64,000 nt of DNA from JBGTFE01 sp036403235 (GCA_036403235.1 DASWRI010000026.1:70756-134755); one strand, 5' to 3'. Positions 23,944 through 33,201 are shown, numbered from the stretch's first letter. Notes: generated by a model from the sequence alone, not told the origin. Translations and numbers: made by a program.

Positions 23944-24438
23944 TTACTTATACGCGCCCGCGCCGACCTTCGGCATATTGTAAATGTCCGCCAGCGTGTT
24001 GAGCTCGTATCGAACGCGCGCCCAGTTGGCCTCGGTTGCCGCGCCGTATTTGTAATTCGTCATGTTCGTGTCGATGTCGGTCGCGATGTTCAGACATTTA
24101 CGAACTTCGTCTTTATTTTCCGCCCACGTGTCGCGGCGGTCGAATTCGCGCGCCAATTCGTCGGTCGCCGATTCCAAATTGCGCGCCCGTTTATCCAGCC
24201 AATCTTCGCGGCTCGTGCCGTTTAATTTACTTTTATCCAGCGATTTGTTGAAATTTTTGACAAAATTATCGACGCGGTCTTCGACGCGGTTGATGACGAC
24301 TTTGACCTGCGCCTTCGACATCATCGTATTGCGCGATTCGCGCCGGTTTCTTCGCTGCGCGGAACTCGTGTCGGCCAAAGACAAAATCGTCAAAACCGCA
24401 AATAAACCGACTGCCAAACTGTAAAATTTTCCTTTCAT
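23944..24438 (-). CDS. Exported helical protein, unknown function
   Basis: A 164-residue protein with a signal peptide (about 1-27, ending SSAQ) and an all-helical, charged remainder with no recognised domain (VEDRVDNFVKNFNKSLDKSKL, later NKDEVRKCLNIATDIDTNM). It has a single Cys. It lies upstream of the kinase gene on the same strand, 110 bp away. Because it is exported and helical it could serve as an envelope partner of the kinase, but only the position supports that. Confidence 0.7.
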   Translation of the reverse strand: MKGKFYSLAVGLFAVLTILSLADTSSAQRRNRRESRNTMMSKAQVKVVINRVEDRVDNFVKNFNKSLDKSKLNGTSREDWLDKRARNLESATDELAREFDRRDTWAENKDEVRKCLNIATDIDTNMTNYKYGAATEANWARVRYELNTLADIYNMPKVGAGAYK

Positions 24439-24665
24439 TTTTACGCTCTCCTTTTTATTATCAAAAAATTATTAGTTCAAACCTGACAGGCAAAATTTCC
24501 CTGCCTGCTTTTCTGACGCGGCAGGTTTTCAAAAAGTCGAAGAAATTTTTAATTTTCACAAGAAAAAATTTTCTTGTAAACTACTAAGCAAAAAAGCTTT
24601 GCCGGCAGCGTCAAAATTGCTTTTGCAGTTTCAAAATTCCGCATTCCGCATTTCGAAATCCGCAT

Positions 24666-25547
24666 TCAAACAAACCATCTTTCCGTCATATCGCACCAGA
24701 TGGCGAGGCCGCGCCAGTGGCCGAATTTTTCGTAAAACTTTTCGATTTCCCGGTCGGCGCAAGTTTTTTCGCCGTTGTGTTTTTTGTAAAACTGCGAGCG
24801 CAGCCACGAATCGAGCGCGAGCCCGTCGTAACGCCCGACGAGCTTTAAAAGATTTTCCGCCGCGTAATCGCCGACGCCTTTTATCATTTTCATTTCTTTT
24901 TTGAGCTCTTTTGACGGCAAATCCATATCGAGCCAGCTTTCCGGGTTAACTTTTCCGCTCGCGACTTGCTCGGCCAGCTCGGCAAAATACGGCGCGCGAT
25001 AGCCCGCGCGCATTTCGTCGCGGTAAAATTCGGGCGCGACTCCGGCCATTTGTTCGGCGGTCGGGAAAGCGTGTTTTCCATTCGCCGCCTTGGCGCCGAG
25101 CTTTTCGACCAGATTCGTCACCATCTTTTTGGTCAGACTCCACGAACAATTCGTCGTGCAGATGGTTTTTACCAAATCTTCGAAAACCGTCGGCGAACGC
25201 AAAAGTCGGCCGGCGCGCTTTTCCGTAATCCACGCCAGGCGTTTTTCGCCCTCGAGATTTTTGTAAAAATCCTGCAAATCGTCGTCGAGCCGCAAAACGT
25301 GTCTGGCGTCGCGCAAAATTTTCGCTTCGGCTGCGGCGTCTATTTGGCCGCCGGAGACTTCAATTTTCAATTTCCCGTCCGACTCCAAAATTACTGCCGA
25401 AAACGGTTTTTTATGAGTAAAAACATACTTCAGACGCCAGTTTGCGTCGTCGATTTCAAACGGCGGAAGCTCGCACCAGCCGTGACTGTAGATGGTCTGT
25501 CTGAAACTGAAATTTTCGGGCTTTTCGAGAAAAAGTGTTTTCGGCAT
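24666..25547 (-). CDS. HhH-GPD superfamily DNA glycosylase
   Basis: A 293-residue base-excision repair enzyme of the AlkA/OGG fold. The helix-hairpin-helix MIKGVGDYAAENLLKLVG is followed by the GPD Asp in YDGLALDSWLR. In bifunctional OGG1 a Lys stands in the hairpin (GTK); here the position is Asp-Tyr, so a monofunctional glycosylase is more likely. The N-terminal 130 residues form the beta domain typical of AlkA/OGG1. It removes damaged bases, probably alkylated or oxidised purines. It is a single gene on the minus strand. Confidence 0.85.
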   Translation of the reverse strand: MPKTLFLEKPENFSFRQTIYSHGWCELPPFEIDDANWRLKYVFTHKKPFSAVILESDGKLKIEVSGGQIDAAAEAKILRDARHVLRLDDDLQDFYKNLEGEKRLAWITEKRAGRLLRSPTVFEDLVKTICTTNCSWSLTKKMVTNLVEKLGAKAANGKHAFPTAEQMAGVAPEFYRDEMRAGYRAPYFAELAEQVASGKVNPESWLDMDLPSKELKKEMKMIKGVGDYAAENLLKLVGRYDGLALDSWLRSQFYKKHNGEKTCADREIEKFYEKFGHWRGLAIWCDMTERWFV

Positions 25548-25901
25548 AATTTTTTGAATTTATTCGGCCAAACCGCAAATCGTTTCGTCTAACTAAAAGT
25601 AGTAAGATATTTTTACGTTTTTTCAAAATATTAGAAAATAATTAAAGATAACGCCCTGATTTCGGCAGCCGGGTAATCTGATTCGAACATACAAAAAGTG
25701 CGTCTAAATTTTGTTTCAAAATTATAGCAACTTATTCCAGGAGTTACCGATAATAAAAAAGGTCTTGTATTTTTTGGCAAAATCAGTTATAAATTAATAT
25801 TACAACAATGACAAACGACGTTTACCCGCCTGTCGTTTAAGTGATTGATTCAGGAACATAAAGTCATAATTTTAACAAAAGAACCTGAGGAGGGAAAGGT
25901 T
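25548..25901. other. 354-bp leader region of the DUF1800 gene
   Basis: AT-rich region between divergent genes. It holds a short inverted repeat AAACGAC (25813-25819) / GTCGTTT (25832-25838) and, just before the start, the strong ribosome-binding site GAGGAGGG (about 25888-25895), which selects the ATG at 25902 over an in-frame start at 25845. No gene is seen. Confidence 0.5.
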
Positions 25902-28127
25902 ATGTTGAGCAGGAGATTGCGCTTTTGGCTGCAAATTTTAAGCGCTGGTTTTATCGTTTTTCTGCTGGTATTCCCGGCACTTGCGGAAGAGGACACAGAC
26001 CCGAATTCGCCGACGCCGGTATTGCTGAGCGAGCAGAACTCGGCGCGCGCGCTGGCGACGGACGCAAGCAAATCGTGGCGCGGAAATTTACCGAAGCCGC
26101 AAACGAGAGCGTTCGGTTTATATCAAAAAGTTATGCTTTTTGTAACCAACGTGGACTTAATGGACGATGAAGGCGCAAACGCTTTCCGCGTCTATGTCGA
26201 AGACGCAAAAGGCAGACAATACCGCTTTCCCGTCGTGGAGATTCAGCGCGTTAAATCTGAAAGCACCGTCTACGCGCTGACGATTGTCTTAAAAGACGAG
26301 CTCGGTTTCTGGGAACAGCCGGCCGAAGACGGCGACGTGCTTATCGGCGTCGCGTGGCGCGGTTTGGCGAGCAATCGCCTGCGTCTCGGACTCGGCAAAA
26401 CCGGCGGCGAGATAAAAGACGACGCTCCCGTTCCGGCGGCAAAAACAACCGCGAAATTATTTTCGAAAGGCGACCAGAGCGTTCCGAATTCGGCGGATTA
26501 CGTCGGCTATCGCTGGTCGAGCGACCGCATCAGATTTTTGGAACAGGCGACTTTCGGCCCGACGCAGGCGCTCGACGACCGGATTCGCCGCATCGGCTTG
26601 CGAACGTGGCTCGCCGAGCAGTTCGAAATTCCCTATCCTTCCGCCGCCAATCCGTACCCGAATCTTATTCTAAAACCGATTGACGTTGAATCGGCGCAGG
26701 GCTGTCCGGTTTCCGACCCGAATTTTGCCGTTTGTCGCCGCGATTATTACACGCAGTATCCGGTGCAAACCTGGTTTTATAAAGAAGCCTTTTACGGCGA
26801 GCCGCAGCTCAGACACCGCGTCGCCTGGGCGCTCGGTCAAATGTGGGTAATTTCCGGCGTCGATACGCAGCAGTCAAGCCATATGATTGCCTATCATCAG
26901 ATGCTCAGCAAAAATGCTTTCGGCAACTGGCGAACTTTGATGAACGATATGACGCTCAATCCGGGAATGGGCAATTATCTGGATATGGTTCGCAGCACGA
27001 AAAATAGTCCGAACGAAAATTACGCGCGCGAAGTTTTGCAGCTTTTCAACGTCGGCCTGTTTATGCTCAATCAGGACGGCACTCTCCAGCTCGACGGTCA
27101 GGGAAACCCGATTCCGACCTACGACCAGAACACCGTCAATAATTTTACAAAAGTATTTACCGGCTGGACGTTCTGCGAAGTAACCGCGACTTGCCCGAAT
27201 CGAACAGCGGGCGCGCCGAACTACAAAGACCCGATGATTTTGAACACCACAAATCACGATTTGACGGCGAAAACGCTTTTGAATTATCCCGGCTCGACGA
27301 CGACCAATGTCGCCGCCTGCGCCGGCTGCAACGCGGCGGCGATTGCGACTTACGCCGACAATTCGCTGAAACAGGCGCTCGACAATATCTACAATCACCC
27401 GAACCTCGCGCCGTTCGTCAGCAGATATTTGATTCAGCAGCTTGTCACCAGCGACCCGACGCCGGCCTACATCGGTCGCGTCGCGGCGGTTTTCGACGCC
27501 AACCGGACAAATCCGGCGCAGTTAAAAGAAGTCGTTAAGGCGATTTTGCTCGACCCGGAAGCGCGCGGCGATATAAAAACCGACCCGAATTACGGAAAAT
27601 TGCGCGAGCCGGTACAGTTTATGACGAATTTGTACAGGCAGTTCGACGTTCGCTCGTTTGACGCGACGACGCAGAGCGACGGCGATGTCGACAGATTTCC
27701 GACCTCGATGGGACAGCGCTCTTTTTATCCGCCGACCGTCTTTAATTATTATCCGCCCGATTACGTCGTCCCGGGAACTTCGGTTCTGGGGCCTGAATTC
27801 GGCATCTATACGACCGGAACTTCAATCGCCCGCGCCAATACGGTCAATTCGATTGTCTTTAGCCGCATCGCAGTTGCCGCGCCGAACACGCCGAACGGAA
27901 CGTCGATTAATCTCGACCCGTGGACGGCTCTGGCGACGGGCGACACGACCGGAAATCAATTGATGGACGCGCTCAACAAGAAAATGATGCACGGCGCGAT
28001 GTCGGCGAGCATGCGAACTACGATTCTTAACGCGGTTCTCGCCGTTCCGACGACGAATCCGCTGCTTCGAGCGCAGACGGCGATTTATTTAATAGCGACA
28101 TCGTCGCAGTATCAGGTGCAGAGATAG
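25902..28127 (+). CDS. DUF1800 domain-containing exported protein
   Basis: A 741-residue protein with a signal peptide (about 1-28, ending ALAEE), a beta domain of about 170 residues and the DUF1800 region from about 200: RFLEQATFGPTQALDDRIRR, RHRVAWALGQMWVIS, NPGMGNYLDMVRSTKNSPNE, NYAREVLQLFNVGLF and, near the end, REPVQFMTNLYRQF. DUF1800 proteins are nearly always encoded with DUF1501 proteins, as here (28225). Function unknown; the pair is common in Planctomycetota and Acidobacteriota and is likely to act outside the cytoplasm. Confidence 0.92.
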   Translation: MLSRRLRFWLQILSAGFIVFLLVFPALAEEDTDPNSPTPVLLSEQNSARALATDASKSWRGNLPKPQTRAFGLYQKVMLFVTNVDLMDDEGANAFRVYVEDAKGRQYRFPVVEIQRVKSESTVYALTIVLKDELGFWEQPAEDGDVLIGVAWRGLASNRLRLGLGKTGGEIKDDAPVPAAKTTAKLFSKGDQSVPNSADYVGYRWSSDRIRFLEQATFGPTQALDDRIRRIGLRTWLAEQFEIPYPSAANPYPNLILKPIDVESAQGCPVSDPNFAVCRRDYYTQYPVQTWFYKEAFYGEPQLRHRVAWALGQMWVISGVDTQQSSHMIAYHQMLSKNAFGNWRTLMNDMTLNPGMGNYLDMVRSTKNSPNENYAREVLQLFNVGLFMLNQDGTLQLDGQGNPIPTYDQNTVNNFTKVFTGWTFCEVTATCPNRTAGAPNYKDPMILNTTNHDLTAKTLLNYPGSTTTNVAACAGCNAAAIATYADNSLKQALDNIYNHPNLAPFVSRYLIQQLVTSDPTPAYIGRVAAVFDANRTNPAQLKEVVKAILLDPEARGDIKTDPNYGKLREPVQFMTNLYRQFDVRSFDATTQSDGDVDRFPTSMGQRSFYPPTVFNYYPPDYVVPGTSVLGPEFGIYTTGTSIARANTVNSIVFSRIAVAAPNTPNGTSINLDPWTALATGDTTGNQLMDALNKKMMHGAMSASMRTTILNAVLAVPTTNPLLRAQTAIYLIATSSQYQVQR

Positions 28128-28210
28128 GCGGTGGTCAGTGGCCGGTGGCCGGTGGTCAGTTGTCAGAAAAAGACAAAACTGACCACCGGCCACCGACCAC
28201 CGACCACTGA
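28128..28210. repeat. Tandem-repeat hairpin (GTCAGTG type)
   Basis: GGTGGTCAGTGGCCGGTGGCC-type units (28129-28165), shortened here to the unit GGTGGTCAGT, are mirrored by ACTGACCACCGGCCACCGACC and CACTGATA. It lies between the DUF1800 and DUF1501 genes, which probably form an operon, so it would be part of their transcript. Confidence 0.7.
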
Positions 28211-28224
28211 TAAAAGGAGATTTT

Positions 28225-29721
28225 ATGACAAACAGACGAGAATTTTTAATCAAATCAAGTTGCGCCCTGGGCATGACGGCGTTGGCGTCGCAGATGCGCC
28301 ATTTCGGTTTGATGAGCGCTTTGGCGCAGAAAGTGTCCGACGAAAAGGAAGAATCGGCCGTCCCGAGCGATTATCGCGCGCTGGTCTGCATCTTTATGTC
28401 CGGCGGAAATGACGGCAATAATCTGGTCATTCCCAATCACAGCGACGCGACGATAAGCAATTACGCAGCTTATAACGGCATCCGCGGCGCATCGACACTG
28501 GCGCTGGCGCAAAACACGCTTTTGCCGATTACCGTCCCGCGTATGAACAACCTGAGCTACGGACTGCATCCGAGTCTCGGCATTTTAACGCAAAACGGAA
28601 CGACCATCGTCAACAACGGCGTTCACGAGCTTTTTGGCCTCGGCAAGATGGCCGTCGTCACCAACGTCGGAACTCTGGTCGCGCCGATGACCAGAATTCA
28701 GTATCAAAACGGCTCGGTGCAGAAACCGTATCAGTTGTTCTCGCATTCCGACCAGGTAAATCAATATCAGTCCGGTCGCTCCGACGTAAAATCTTTTACC
28801 GGTTGGGGCGGACGCCTTTCCGACCAGCGAACGGCGCCGGACAATCCGAGCGGGCTGATTCCGATGATTACTTCAATCGCGGGCGCGCAGCTTTTCACTT
28901 CCGGTCAATCGACTCTGCCGATGGCGATTGCATCCGCGCCGACCGGGCTCAATCAGGTTTTAGCTCCGCAGGGATTTAACGGAACGGCGCAGGCGACCGC
29001 GCGTTTGAATGCCTTTAACCAGCTCAGAGCGCAGGATTTGAGCTCTCAGGTCGTCATGGCGGCGAGCCACGTCACCGACCAGGCGATGCAGGCCAACGCT
29101 GCGCTGCAAACTTTTCAGGAAGTAACCGTGACGTTTCCGAACACGACTCTCGGCAACCAGCTCAAACAAGTCGCGCGGCTTATCAAAAAGCACACCGAAT
29201 TGAGCGTTAACCGGCAGGTGTTTTTCTGCCAGCTCGGCGGTTTCGATACGCACAATAACCAGAACGCCGCCAACGGTCAGAGCGGCCTGCTCATTCAGAT
29301 GAGCCAGGCGATGCGCGCGTTTTACGAAGAGATGGCCGTACAGGGTTTGGCGGACAAAGTTACGCAGTTTACGATGTCGGATTTTGCGCGCACGCTGACT
29401 CCGGCCGGAACGGGCGCAACCGTCGGCACAGACCACGCCTGGGCGAATCATCATTTCGTCCTCGGCGGCGCGCTGACGGCGGCGGATTTCTACGGCGTCA
29501 ATACGGCAAACGGAACGCCTTTCCCGACTCTAACGCCAAACGGGCCGGACGACGCCGACAACGGCACGGGCGCGCGCGGGCGCTGGATTCCGACAACTTC
29601 GGTCGAGCAGTATGCCGCGACGCTGGCGCGCTGGTACGGTTTGCCGGATGTGAATCTGGTTGACGTTTTCCCGAAAATCGCCAACTTCCCCGTTAACAAT
29701 CTCGGCTTTATGCTGCCGTAA
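28225..29721 (+). CDS. DUF1501 domain-containing protein with Tat signal
   Basis: A 498-residue protein. The N-terminus TNRREFLIKSSCALGMTAL is a twin-arginine signal, so it is exported folded. The DUF1501 core resembles alkaline phosphatase/sulfatase folds: ALVCIFMSGGNDGNNLVIP near the start, GLHPSLGIL, QLGGFDTHNNQ, FTMSDFARTLTPAGTGATVGTDHAWANHHFVLGG. The conserved Asp, His and GTDHAWG-like motif could bind metal. It is partner of the upstream DUF1800 protein. Biochemical role unknown. Confidence 0.93.
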   Translation: MTNRREFLIKSSCALGMTALASQMRHFGLMSALAQKVSDEKEESAVPSDYRALVCIFMSGGNDGNNLVIPNHSDATISNYAAYNGIRGASTLALAQNTLLPITVPRMNNLSYGLHPSLGILTQNGTTIVNNGVHELFGLGKMAVVTNVGTLVAPMTRIQYQNGSVQKPYQLFSHSDQVNQYQSGRSDVKSFTGWGGRLSDQRTAPDNPSGLIPMITSIAGAQLFTSGQSTLPMAIASAPTGLNQVLAPQGFNGTAQATARLNAFNQLRAQDLSSQVVMAASHVTDQAMQANAALQTFQEVTVTFPNTTLGNQLKQVARLIKKHTELSVNRQVFFCQLGGFDTHNNQNAANGQSGLLIQMSQAMRAFYEEMAVQGLADKVTQFTMSDFARTLTPAGTGATVGTDHAWANHHFVLGGALTAADFYGVNTANGTPFPTLTPNGPDDADNGTGARGRWIPTTSVEQYAATLARWYGLPDVNLVDVFPKIANFPVNNLGFMLP

Positions 29722-29735
29722 AATTTAGTAAAAAA

Positions 29736-29799
29736 CTAAAAGTGAAAAGTGAAAAGTTGAGGAAAATTTTCCTAAAACTTTTCACTTTTCACTTTTCGC
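29736..29799. repeat. Tandem-repeat hairpin (AAAGTGA type)
   Basis: CTAAAAGTGAAAAGTGAAAAG is mirrored by CTTTTCACTTTTCACTTTTC around GGAAAATTTTCC. It lies between the DUF1501 gene and pgsA. Confidence 0.7.
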
Positions 29800-29815
29800 T
29801 ATACACTTAATCTTG

Positions 29816-30520
29816 ATGAATCTGCCGACTTATCTGACGCTTGCGCGAATCGTCGTCGTACCGCTTCTGGTGGTCGTTCTGCTGACGCCGTTTGCGGAAA
29901 ATCTGTTCGGCATCAGCGGCTACGCGCTCGCCATCGCGATTTTTCTGGCGGCGTCCTTGACCGATATTTTCGACGGCTATCTCGCCCGGCGGCGTAATCA
30001 GGTTTCAAATCTCGGCAAACTGCTCGACCCGATTGCCGATAAGCTGCTCGTTTCGGCCGCTCTGATTGTGCTCGTCGAAAAACATCTCGCGCCCGCATGG
30101 ACGGTCGTCGTCATTCTCGGTCGGGAATTTATCGTCACCGGACTACGCTCGATTGCGGCGACCGAAGGAATCGTCATTTCGGCGCAGACGGCCGGAAAAA
30201 TAAAGATGTGGGCGCAGTGCGTCGCCATCGTCGCGCTTTTGGTGGCCGGCGCGACCGGCAATCCGCCGGTATCGAATTTCGGCTCGAATATACCCGCGTT
30301 TTTCTGGAAAGTCGCTGAGGTTCAGACGGCTTTCAGCCATCTCGCCTCGTTTGCTTTGACGACAAACGACTGGAAAGTCTTCGGCTATCTCGTCGGCCGC
30401 GGCGCGCTCTGGGCTGCCGTCTTTACGTCCATCTGGTCGATGTACGATTATTTCAAATATTTCTACGTCGAAAACAAAAAACGAAAAATGCCCGCCGGCA
30501 TTTTAGTGAAAAGTGAATAG
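29816..30520 (+). CDS. pgsA: CDP-diacylglycerol--glycerol-3-phosphate 3-phosphatidyltransferase
   Basis: PgsA makes phosphatidylglycerophosphate at the inner membrane, the committed step to phosphatidylglycerol and cardiolipin. From the ATG at 29816 the protein has 234 residues and several membrane helices. The CDP-alcohol phosphotransferase signature is complete: D50-x2-D53-G-x2-A-R-x8-G67-x3-D71-x3-D75 (LTDIFDGYLARR, GKLLDPIADKLL). It starts MNLPTYLTLARI, typical of PgsA. A TTG one codon upstream is less likely. It is slightly longer than the usual 180-200 residues because of an insertion of about 40 residues between late helices (TGNPPVSNFGSNIPAFF). Confidence 0.93.
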   Translation: MNLPTYLTLARIVVVPLLVVVLLTPFAENLFGISGYALAIAIFLAASLTDIFDGYLARRRNQVSNLGKLLDPIADKLLVSAALIVLVEKHLAPAWTVVVILGREFIVTGLRSIAATEGIVISAQTAGKIKMWAQCVAIVALLVAGATGNPPVSNFGSNIPAFFWKVAEVQTAFSHLASFALTTNDWKVFGYLVGRGALWAAVFTSIWSMYDYFKYFYVENKKRKMPAGILVKSE

Positions 30521-30528
30521 CGAGAATA

Positions 30529-30608
30529 AAAGGCAAAAGTAAAAAAGCTGTTAGATTAGACTCGAAAGTTTAATTTAGCAGCTTCTTCACTTTTTACTTT
30601 TGCCTTTT
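30529..30608. terminator. Long inverted repeat between convergent genes, likely bidirectional terminator
   Basis: AAAAGGCAAAAGTAAAAAAGCTG (about 30529-30551) pairs imperfectly with CAGCTTCTTCACTTTTTACTTTTGCCTTTT (about 30579-30608), ending in a T-run on the plus strand. Arms are built from AAAGTA-like units as in the other repeat hairpins. Confidence 0.7.
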
Positions 30609-30609
30609 T

Positions 30610-31956
30610 TTATTGCACCGGCGGGTCGTGTTTATCGGCGGGCAAGCCGTTTTTCGCCGCGCCGCGCAGACCATCGAGCGAGCTTATAAAAAACGAACGG
30701 CCGCCGGACGTGCTTGAAACGGGCGTCGCGGTGATTTCGAAATTTTGTCCGTTCGACTTATTAAATTGAAAGCGATAGCCCACGTCTTCGCCGTCGGCCA
30801 AATCCGGTTTGACGAGTCCCTGGTTGGCGAGCGTCTGAAAATCGCCGCAGCATTTGCCGTCTCCGGCAGTTGCCAGATACGTCATTTGGGCGGCCTGCAG
30901 AGTTCGAAGCGTTTGGATGGCCGCGCCTTCCAGCGGTACTGCCAGCGGCGATTTCGTTTTTTCTTCCGCTGCCGCCGCGTATTCATCGGCCAGAAGCTTA
31001 TCGTTTTTATCGGCCGGCTTGCCGTTTTTCTTTCCGGCGCGAATCAAGCTGTCGTCGGTCGAAAAATAAAACGAGCGGTCGCCGTGCGAAGTCGTAAGCG
31101 GCGTCGCCGTCACTTCACAGCCGCCGAGCGGGTAGTTGATGACGTTAAAGCGATAACCGTTTTTCTCTTCTTTTTCCAGTTCGTTTCCAGTCAAATTCGA
31201 ACCGATTAGAGTTTTCAAATCGGCGCAGTATCCGTTCCCCGCGCCTTTTCTATAATCCGTTTCGGCATTGGCCAGAGTCTGCATCACGTGAATCGCGCTC
31301 GATTCGTTCGCCGCTTTCCGCGCCGCCAGCAAATTCGGAATGGCAATCGCCAGAATTATCGGGATGCAGAGCGTCATCAGCGCGCTCATCGCGACGCCCG
31401 CAATCGCAAAACCTTTTCCGCCGTATTGATTCGGCTTTTTGCCGGCCTTGACGAGCGCGACGATTCCGAGAATCAAACCAATCGGCGCGAGCAGAATTCC
31501 GATTAAAAACATCGTCGTCAAAACGGCCAGAATGCCGAGAATCATCGACGTTACGGCCAGACCGATTTTTGGATTCGCCGCCGGAAGATTCGCCGCATAG
31601 TTCGGCTGGTAAGAATTTTGCCCGTAATTTTGATTGTAGTTTTGATTGTAGCTCTGATTGTAATTCTGCCCGTGATTCTGGTTATAACTCTGATTGTATG
31701 GCGCGTCATTTCCCCAGCTTATCTGCGGCTGTGCGATTGTCGGTTGAAACTGCGGCTCGGGCGGATAAGGCGTATACTCCGGTTCGGAAAAATTTTGCTC
31801 GACAATCGTATTTTGAACGCCGGGCGGCAGTGCGGCCGTCTGTGCGACGACCGACGTTCCGGCCGGTTGAAACAGATACGCGCAGCGCTTGCAGTTGAGC
31901 GCCGTCGCCCAGTTTACCATTTTGCATTCGGGGCATCTGATTGTGCTCATAATCAT
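30610..31956 (-). CDS. Zinc-ribbon / Asn-Gln-Tyr repeat / DUF4190 / double pilin-like fusion protein
   Basis: A 448-residue protein built from modules. Residues 8-25 form a zinc ribbon (CPEC...CKRC). A Pro-rich linker leads to a run of about eight YNQ/NYGQ tetrapeptide units (87-118). A DUF4190-like membrane pair (about 131-170) is followed by another hydrophobic segment (183-206) that runs into AIPNLLAARKAANESSAI, a pattern of type IV pilin/pseudopilin N-termini. Two related periplasmic domains follow (about 208-310 and 340-448), each with ADLKTL or GDFQTL and a GYRF motif. An ATG two codons downstream (STIRCPEC start) is equally possible. I infer a membrane protein with cytoplasmic ribbon and external pilin-like domains; function unknown. 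Confidence 0.8.
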   Translation of the reverse strand: MIMSTIRCPECKMVNWATALNCKRCAYLFQPAGTSVVAQTAALPPGVQNTIVEQNFSEPEYTPYPPEPQFQPTIAQPQISWGNDAPYNQSYNQNHGQNYNQSYNQNYNQNYGQNSYQPNYAANLPAANPKIGLAVTSMILGILAVLTTMFLIGILLAPIGLILGIVALVKAGKKPNQYGGKGFAIAGVAMSALMTLCIPIILAIAIPNLLAARKAANESSAIHVMQTLANAETDYRKGAGNGYCADLKTLIGSNLTGNELEKEEKNGYRFNVINYPLGGCEVTATPLTTSHGDRSFYFSTDDSLIRAGKKNGKPADKNDKLLADEYAAAAEEKTKSPLAVPLEGAAIQTLRTLQAAQMTYLATAGDGKCCGDFQTLANQGLVKPDLADGEDVGYRFQFNKSNGQNFEITATPVSSTSGGRSFFISSLDGLRGAAKNGLPADKHDPPVQ

Positions 31957-31959
31957 TCA

Positions 31960-32038
31960 ATTACGAATTATCAATTACGAATTACGAATGATAAGGAATT
32001 TTTTAATTCGTAATTCGTAATTTGAAATTCGCAATTCG
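31960..32038. repeat. Tandem-repeat hairpin (AATTACG type)
   Basis: CAATTACGAATTATCAATTACGA-type units are mirrored by TTAATTCGTAATTCGTAATTTG. It separates two minus-strand genes and ends at the upstream gene's stop codon. Confidence 0.7.
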
Positions 32039-32039
32039 T

Positions 32040-33023
32040 TTATTGAAGCTCGACCATATCGCCGGTGTGAATTTCCTGCGCGGTGCGGACGATGACGGCG
32101 GTGGCGGTTCTTTCCTTGACGTTTAAAATAAGCAGCTCGCCGACCACTTTTCTCAGATTTTTCGGGCGATTTTCTTTCGACTTTTCGGTCGTCACGATTT
32201 TTCCGTCAACGTCGTCGCCGGCTTTGCGCGTCGCATTGCTGGAAAAAGTTCCGCCTTTATATTCCGAGCTTTGAAAGCCTTTGTTGCGGGCGGCGACGAT
32301 TTCGTCTTCGTCCGAGATAAATAAATTTCCTTCGCCGAGCGGGCGGAAAATCGTGAAATAATCGCCGACTTTGACGTTGTCTTCCGCGCCCAAATCGATA
32401 TAGACGATTTGCTCGCGCCCGACCATCTCCTGCCCGTCACGCGCCAAAACGATGCGGCCCGCAACCTTTCCCGAAGACTCGGCAAAGACGTCCAGAGAAG
32501 GTCTCTGCGTAAACATCGGGCTCGTTCGCTGCTCGACCGGCTGAAGCAAATCACCGAGCAAAAAATTGTCGCACGAGGTCGTCACGCGCGCGACCGAAAC
32601 TTCATTCTTGACTTTGACGACTTCGACCGCACCGACTTCCTGCACGTAAACGCCGAGATTGCCTTTGCGGGAAAATTCCGACCTAAATCGCGCGCGCGGC
32701 CGTATGACGGAAAACATATCGCCGACCTTGACGCCTTTGCTTGCGCCGACGCTGATGTAGACGTAATTTCCCTGCGCATAAATAAATTGTTCCTGCTCGT
32801 TTTCGGCGCCGACAATTTCGTAATTCGTATTAACTTTTGACGGCGAAATATATCCGGCGCAATAAAGATTATTGCCCGAAACGACAGGCACTTCCTTGTT
32901 TTCCTGATTCAAAACCAGCGTTGGCTTCGCCGCCGGATTTTGCGCCAAACTGACTGCTGAAAAACCGAGCAGAATCAAAAAAATTACTCCGAAGCTCTTT
33001 TTATAAAACATTTGAAAACTCAC
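32040..33023 (-). CDS. Exported protein with repeated VGD(M/Y)F beta modules, unknown function
   Basis: The best start is the GTG at 33023 because AAGGAG lies 8 bp before it; that gives 327 residues with a signal peptide (about 1-28, ending SLAQN). Two similar modules follow: ISVGASKGVKVGDMFSVIRP and IDLGAEDNVKVGDYFTIFRP, with a third weaker one ending HTGDMVELQ. This pattern (Gly-x-x-x-Gly-Val-x-x-Gly-Asp-x-Phe) appears in FlgT-like and other envelope beta proteins, but the family is not certain. Likely periplasmic. Nothing nearby indicates a flagellum. Confidence 0.7.
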   Translation of the reverse strand: MSFQMFYKKSFGVIFLILLGFSAVSLAQNPAAKPTLVLNQENKEVPVVSGNNLYCAGYISPSKVNTNYEIVGAENEQEQFIYAQGNYVYISVGASKGVKVGDMFSVIRPRARFRSEFSRKGNLGVYVQEVGAVEVVKVKNEVSVARVTTSCDNFLLGDLLQPVEQRTSPMFTQRPSLDVFAESSGKVAGRIVLARDGQEMVGREQIVYIDLGAEDNVKVGDYFTIFRPLGEGNLFISDEDEIVAARNKGFQSSEYKGGTFSSNATRKAGDDVDGKIVTTEKSKENRPKNLRKVVGELLILNVKERTATAVIVRTAQEIHTGDMVELQ

Positions 33024-33201
33024 GCGTTGTTCTCCTTTTTTCCTAATTGTTTTGAAAATATTTTCTTTTGAAGTTAAAAGAAAGAGGATAAATTGAAATT
33101 TCGCCCGAAAAATCGGGCACATACTATCGTAACCTTTTGATTAAACAATCGTCAACATTTATTTTTACGTTAAACCTCTCCGGCAAACCTAGCCTGCCCG
33201 C

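Noticed and set aside
28128..28210. CRISPR-like array (repeated GGTGGTCAGT units)
   Set aside because: Units are 7-8 bp without unique spacers, arranged as an inverted pair, and no cas gene is in the window.
32040..33023. Flagellar FlgT assignment for the VGDMF-repeat protein
   Set aside because: Only the short beta-module pattern fits; no flagellar gene is nearby, so a general envelope role is kept.
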